A stretch of DNA of 64,000 nucleotides from Pogonophryne albipinna (lineage: Eukaryota > Chordata > Actinopteri > Perciformes > Artedidraconidae): positions 5,390,799-5,454,798 of the forward strand of contig CM053244.1 of NCBI GenBank assembly GCA_028583405.1, in the 5' to 3' direction. How positions within the stretch are numbered: position 1 is the stretch's first letter; the number at the start of each line of letters is the position of its first letter. Below are positions 59,525-64,000 of the stretch, one piece after another. The notes under the pieces were generated by a model, which made no database searches, was not told the DNA's origin, and worked only from the letters and a program-made list of their open reading frames with translations. The position numbers and the translations under genes are program-made.

Positions 59525-59835
59525 TCACGTTTGACTCACGAAATGTACGGGAAACTGCAGAGTCACTGCTGTTAGCAGGGTCCCACACTCACAGGCAGAG
59601 ATCCAGGGTGATGCACATGGCTTTCCTACGCTGGGTAAAAGTGATGTGAACAGAGGGAGAGAGCAGCCAGAGAGTTAGCGGCCTGTGAGAGCCAGAGAGC
59701 GTACGGGAAACTGTCCATTTCATCCACATTTGACTCATGAAATGTACGGGAAACTGTCCATTTCATCCACATTTGACTCATGAAATGTACGAGAAACTGC
59801 AGAGTCACTGCTGTTAGCAGGGTCTCACACTCACC
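59525..59835 (+). repeat. Short tandem and dispersed duplication
   Basis: The unit TTTGACTCATGAAATGTACG(G/A)GAAACTG occurs at about 59530, 59728 and 59771. The two later copies are adjacent with a unit of about 43 bp including TCCATTTCATCCACA. The segment GCAGAGTCACTGCTGTTAGC is also repeated, at about 59556 and 59799. Confidence 0.8.
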
Positions 59836-60408
59836 AATTTTCCCCAGGATTGAAACACTTTTCCTGCCTTAAAAAGTTCAGCCATTGTACGGTAGTTTGT
59901 CCAATGGCAAGAAGCGTTATTTGGCTTTAAAAATAGGAAGGTGCTGCCACCGCCTGGTTTCTTTCCCCCCATTACTAGTTAATCCCACTATATCCACGCA
60001 CTTTCCTTTAAGCTGACATACCAATTCCATCGTGCAGAAGTTTGTTCAATGGCATCTCACGTTATTTGTGTCCAAAAATAGTCACTAACCCTAACGTGTC
60101 ATTTTGATGTTTGACCCAACTGACTGTTTCTGGGGTTAATATTAGATCTTATTTGGTATTGGTCATTCTGCTGGGGTCGTGCGTTGTATGGGACACAATA
60201 GTTTGGCTTTAGAAATATGGGATCTGGTTAAATTTTGGGAATTCAGACTTATGCTTTTTTAATGTTAGTGTTATTGAACACACTGTGGGGATTTGATCAG
60301 CCTCAGCAGGGCCTTCCTGGGGTGAGAGTGTCTAGTGATAAAGGGCCGAAACACTCAATGATCTCTAGGTCCACTATTGAGGATGTGTTTAATATTATTA
60401 TTATTAGG

Positions 60409-61915
60409 GCCTGAGCACGAAGTGTGCGAAGACCTATTGTTATGCTTAGAATTGTTATTCTTCTCCTTCTGCGCTTTCGATCTGTTTTTGAGGGGGTTAC
60501 GACACTATTCATGTAGCGACATTTTGCAACGCTGCCAGGACGGGTGAAAAATGTCACATTCTGGATTCGATGGGTGAAACATTTCAAACTTGCTCTCTAG
60601 CGCCTCCTGTGAAAAGTCGGTTTTTCAAAAAATGTACATAGTCGCAGCGTAACTCTGAGGGACCTGACATTTTGCACACTTACCCGGTTGGAGCAGCTCT
60701 ACATATTATCCTCTCATATCCCGAAGCTCCGCCTACTTTCATTTTTTTTAAATTTGCACAATGTCAAAAACAGTGAAATATTAACTTAAATTCCAATTTT
60801 TTGATTTTCCACACCAAACTTAGTGCACAGCATCAGTGGAGGGTCAGACACATTACCGTAGAAAATGAGCACGAGGTGTGGAAAAATGTGGCCGACATCA
60901 GTCAAAACGTATTAGCAAAAAGGTGTGGCCTAGACATAAATGCTCACAATTCATCCGAAATGTATCCAAATATTACAGATTTCGGTGGATAGGTTCAGTC
61001 TGTCTTGGGGAATAGGCACAAAAAAGCATGTTCATTTCGGACAATAGGGGGCGCCAAAAACACAACTAATTTATATCTCAAGAACCGATGGACGAAATAA
61101 ATATATTTTGTCATAGACATACTGGCAAGGTGAGTATAAACTGAGATTTAAAGGGTCGCAACCAATGAAAAATATGGGCGTGTCCTATTCAGTTTTTTCT
61201 CGAAATCGAAGGGTTAAAAAATGTACCGAGCCATAAGTAGAGGAAAAAATTAGTTGCAGCCTTTAAACTCGGAACACATGTCACAGCCCACAACCTTTTC
61301 CAGACTGTACAAAAAAATTGTACGTTTTAGTAAATACGGCTCAGTAGTGACCCCTATTGTGCTGTAGTCAAATATAGTTTCTCCGAACTACCCAAAACTT
61401 GGCGCGGACATATTTTAAAATGGCTTCCATTAGCCCCGCCCCCCATAAAGTCGGCCATTTTGAAAAAAAATGCGTTTTATGGGCGTTTCTGCAAACTCCT
61501 CCTAGGGAAATGATCGGACAAATTCCAAACCAGGACAACATCAGCCCATATCCAATGGGATGCTAAATTGCGAATGAATAGTTCACTGCTCAAACGGGGA
61601 GCTCGTAAGCTAACAGAGAATGTACAATTTTTGACGATTTACATGTCTCAAATGACCAATATGCAACAAACGTTGTATACACATTGCTCTTATCATTGCG
61701 GACATCTTTCAAATTGCCTTCCATTTGGCCGGGCCCTCAGAAAGTCGGCCATTTTGAAAAATGTGAAGTTCTCATGCCTTTTCTGCACATTTCTGCTAAG
61801 GCCTCCTCGGCAAATGGCCGGGAAGATTCCATTCCAGGACAAGTTCCGCCCATATCCAATGCGATGCTACATAGCGAAGGAGTAGTCAGTCGCTCAAACG
61901 GGGAGCGCACAGCCT
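60409..61915 (+). repeat. Long fish repeat of the AGGGCCTGAGCAC type with internal duplication
   Basis: Starts with ATT repeats and AGGGCCTGAGCACGAAGTGTGCGAAG, an opening I recall from very abundant fish repeats of unclear class. Segments near 61430-61620 and 61715-61910 are diverged copies of each other (both contain AAAGTCGGCCATTTTGAAAA, CCCATATCCAATG and CGCTCAAACGGGGAGC or a near variant), about 290 bp apart. No protein frame. Confidence 0.6.
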
Positions 61916-61983
61916 AGAATGTACCATTTACCAACATTTAGATGTCAGATAAGCTACTCTGCCTTCCACATCATCTGTCTCTC

Positions 61984-62130
61984 ACACACACACAAACACA
62001 CAATCACACACTCACACACACATACTCACACACTGCTGGAAATGATGTTGAGTGTTAGTCCAGCAGCTCCCTCTGCTGGTGGCACATGCAACACATATAC
62101 ACTCCATAACACACACACACACACACAGCT
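61984..62130. repeat. CA-rich microsatellites
   Basis: ACACAC runs at 61984-62033 and 62108-62128, separated by unique sequence. Confidence 0.85.
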
Positions 62131-62738
62131 CTTAAAGCATATAATACATATCAGGCTACAGCCCATGTATATGTTATGATGTGAAGCACTATTTGGTTTC
62201 ATGAAAAATATCAACTGTTTATTTGTAGATATCTACTAAAGCATACAAATAAAGTGTGTAATGTAGGCCTGTTACTGATATTATTGAGAGATATATATTA
62301 TACACACTGTTCTGCTTTCTGCACTGGCCTCAGCAGCTGTTCTCACTGTAAATGTCGGCTCACAATTAAAGCAGTAGTATTAAAAACATACAACAGCATA
62401 TGTTGGAAAAGAAAGTTGATGACTACAATTCCAAGTATGCAGTATCGTCACTACATATTTCATGTTTCTAACAAACCAAGCGGTTTGGAAATGGATTGCT
62501 AATTGAGCAAACCACGGTTATTTCAATAGTGCACATAGACATGATGTGAAGAATGAGCGCGCTGCATGTGGCAAAATGACCGCCTGGTGGCAACGTCGGT
62601 CTCCATTGGCCAGCAGCGCGGGTGACTCATCTAGTGTGTACAGATATCTATCATTACGACCACCTGCTGGCTAACCCATAGTAGGCCACTTGTATGTAGA
62701 GCGGCATTGACCATGGTCATATGGAACACTGCTATGTA
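62131..62738. other. Unassigned sequence
   Basis: No gene or boundary recognised. Confidence 0.4.
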
Positions 62739-64000
62739 ATAATAATAATAATAATAGATTTAATTTGTTAGCGCTTTTACAGGTGCTCAAAGACGCTTTA
62801 CAGATATAGTGAAGGGAAAAGAAAAGGAAGGAACAACAAATAAATATATAGTTAAAGTCAAATAATACAAAAACAATCACACATTAAAAGCCAGATTGAA
62901 GAGGTGAGTTTTTGTGAGTTTTTTGAAGGTGGTGAGGTCAGTGCAGTCTCTGATGGGTTGGGGGAGTGAGTTCCAGAGGGAGGGGGCAGCGACGGAGAAG
63001 GCTCTGTCCCCCCAGGTCTGGTGATTGGTGCGGGTGGGGATGGATAGGAGGTTGGCTTCTGATGAGCGGAGGCAGCGGGAAGGTGCGTGGTGGTGCAGCA
63101 GGTCTGTGAGGTAGGGGGGGGCCTGATTGTTGAGGGCTTTGAAGTACGGGGAGCCAGTGGAGGTTCTGGAGGACGGGAGTGATGTGGTCTCGGGAGTGGG
63201 TGTGGGTGAGGAGGCGGGCAGCAGAGTTCTGGATATGTTGGAGTTTATTGATTAGGTTGGATGGTATGCCGTAGAGGATGCTATTGCAGTAGTCGAGTCG
63301 TGAAGTGATGAATGCATGAATCAGGGTTTCAGCAGAGGAGGAGAGTGATGGGCGGAGACGGGGCAATGTTTTTGAGGTGGAAAAAGGCGGTCCTGGTGAT
63401 GTGATTTATGTGGTGATTGAATTTGAGCTGACTGTCGAAGATGACTCCGAGGTTGCGGATGTGAGGGGGGGGAGAGAGTGTGGCTGTCAATGGTGAAGTT
63501 GAAATTCTGGATGTCTTTGATACGGGATGGGGGGGGCGATGATGATGTCCTGATTTGGCACTGTTCAGTTGGAGATAGTTTGTTTGCATCCATGCTTTTA
63601 TTTCTGAGAGACAGTTGGTGAGAGTGGAGTGTGTTGGGGGGTGATGGTTTTTGTTGAGATATAAAGTTGGATGTCAACGGCGTAGCAGTGAAATTGAAGG
63701 TTGTGGCGACAAATTATTTTGCCAAAGGGGGAGCATGTAGAGGATGAAGAGGAGGGGGCCAAGCACCGAACCCTGGGGGACGCCTTGGGACAGAGGAGCA
63801 GTGGAGGAGGTGCAGTTGTTGATGTTGATAAACTGATGTCTGTCGGTGAGGTAGGATTTCAGCCAGCAGAGTGCAGTGTCGGTGATGTTGAGTGATGATT
63901 CGAGGAGGGACAGCAGGATGGCGTGGTTGATGGTGTTCGAATGCTGCGGTGAGGTCGAGGAGGATGAGGATGTTAAGGTTGCCGGAGTCAGAGGAGAGGA
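62739..64000 (-). mobile_element. L2-type LINE, 3' part, continues past the window
   Basis: The 3' end is at the left: ATT/AAT microsatellite (62739-62758) and AGCGCTTTTACAGGTGCTCAAAG. Minus-strand coding follows from about 62938 to the window edge. The same tail occurs as an isolated piece at 18850-18925. Confidence 0.85.
62938..64000 (-). pseudogene. L2-type reverse transcriptase, broken and catalytically mutated
   Basis: From right to left on the minus strand: LTAAFDTINH-type motif near the window edge, [18 protein letters not shown] (about 63745-63800), YAVDIQLYIS (63655-63684), IRNLGVIFDSQLKFNHHI (about 63410-63465), then [12 protein letters not shown] and [14 protein letters not shown] (63160-63290). 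The active-site motif should be YADD; here the codons at 63673-63684 give Y-A-V-D, so a catalytic aspartate is lost. Frame changes occur near 63665, 63365 and 63130. This copy is inactive. Confidence 0.82.

Overview
The window looks like teleost fish DNA built almost entirely of transposable elements, many nested, with the remains of a few cellular-type genes. Evidence for a fish: a sushi-type Ty3/Gypsy chromovirus, L2-type LINEs with ATT-rich 3' tails, an L1 LINE, several hAT elements, a TTAA-flanked Kolobok-like transposon, PIF/Harbinger pieces, a fish-type endogenous retrovirus, a decayed replication-type histone H2A gene and a KMT5A-like SET gene. I see no intact host protein gene, tRNA, rRNA or CRISPR array. 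Family names rest on motifs and recollection; no database search was possible.

Layout. 1-7.4 kb: an old hAT end carrying a very young Gypsy insertion (identical LTRs, TSD ATTTT, intact gag and pol reading frames), then a 780-bp hAT (TSD CTGTAGAG) inside an older MITE. 8.5-12.15 kb: a 3.6-kb hAT-type transposon (TSD ATTAGCAT) whose long transposase frame is cut by one TAG. 12.5-14.2 kb: a decayed hAT (TSD AGTTAGAC). 15.9-25.8 kb, minus strand: a nine-exon pseudogene coding for a KMT5A-like SET domain, short acidic exons (two of them duplicated), a C2H2-like zinc-finger region and a conserved C-terminal region. It ends at a 51-bp-stem hairpin, and its large fifth intron is filled with nested elements.

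25.9-34.9 kb: two solo LTRs with perfect TSDs, a 46-bp perfect palindrome, a Harbinger-like element with a MADF exon and a 50-bp palindrome, two exons of a THAP domain, a TTAA-flanked element, a frameshifted H2A gene that keeps its promoter, and a LINE fragment. 34.9-44.3 kb: a full-length but broken L1 interrupted by an L2-type LINE. The L1 landed inside the TTAA target duplication of a Kolobok-like transposon whose spliced transposase gene reads as intact.

45.3-54.7 kb: an endogenous retrovirus with about 99% identical LTRs, a broken gag, an almost wholly deleted pol and a decayed env; a solo LTR of the same family sits at 22.3-23.1 kb. 54.9-64 kb: another Gypsy solo LTR, hAT MITEs, tandem duplications, a long repeat of the AGGGCCTGAGCAC type and the 3' part of a dead L2-type LINE running off the right edge.

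Most coding material here works, or worked, in cis for its own element. The elements most likely to be active or recently active are the Gypsy copy (415-5617) and the Kolobok-like transposon (41167-44295).
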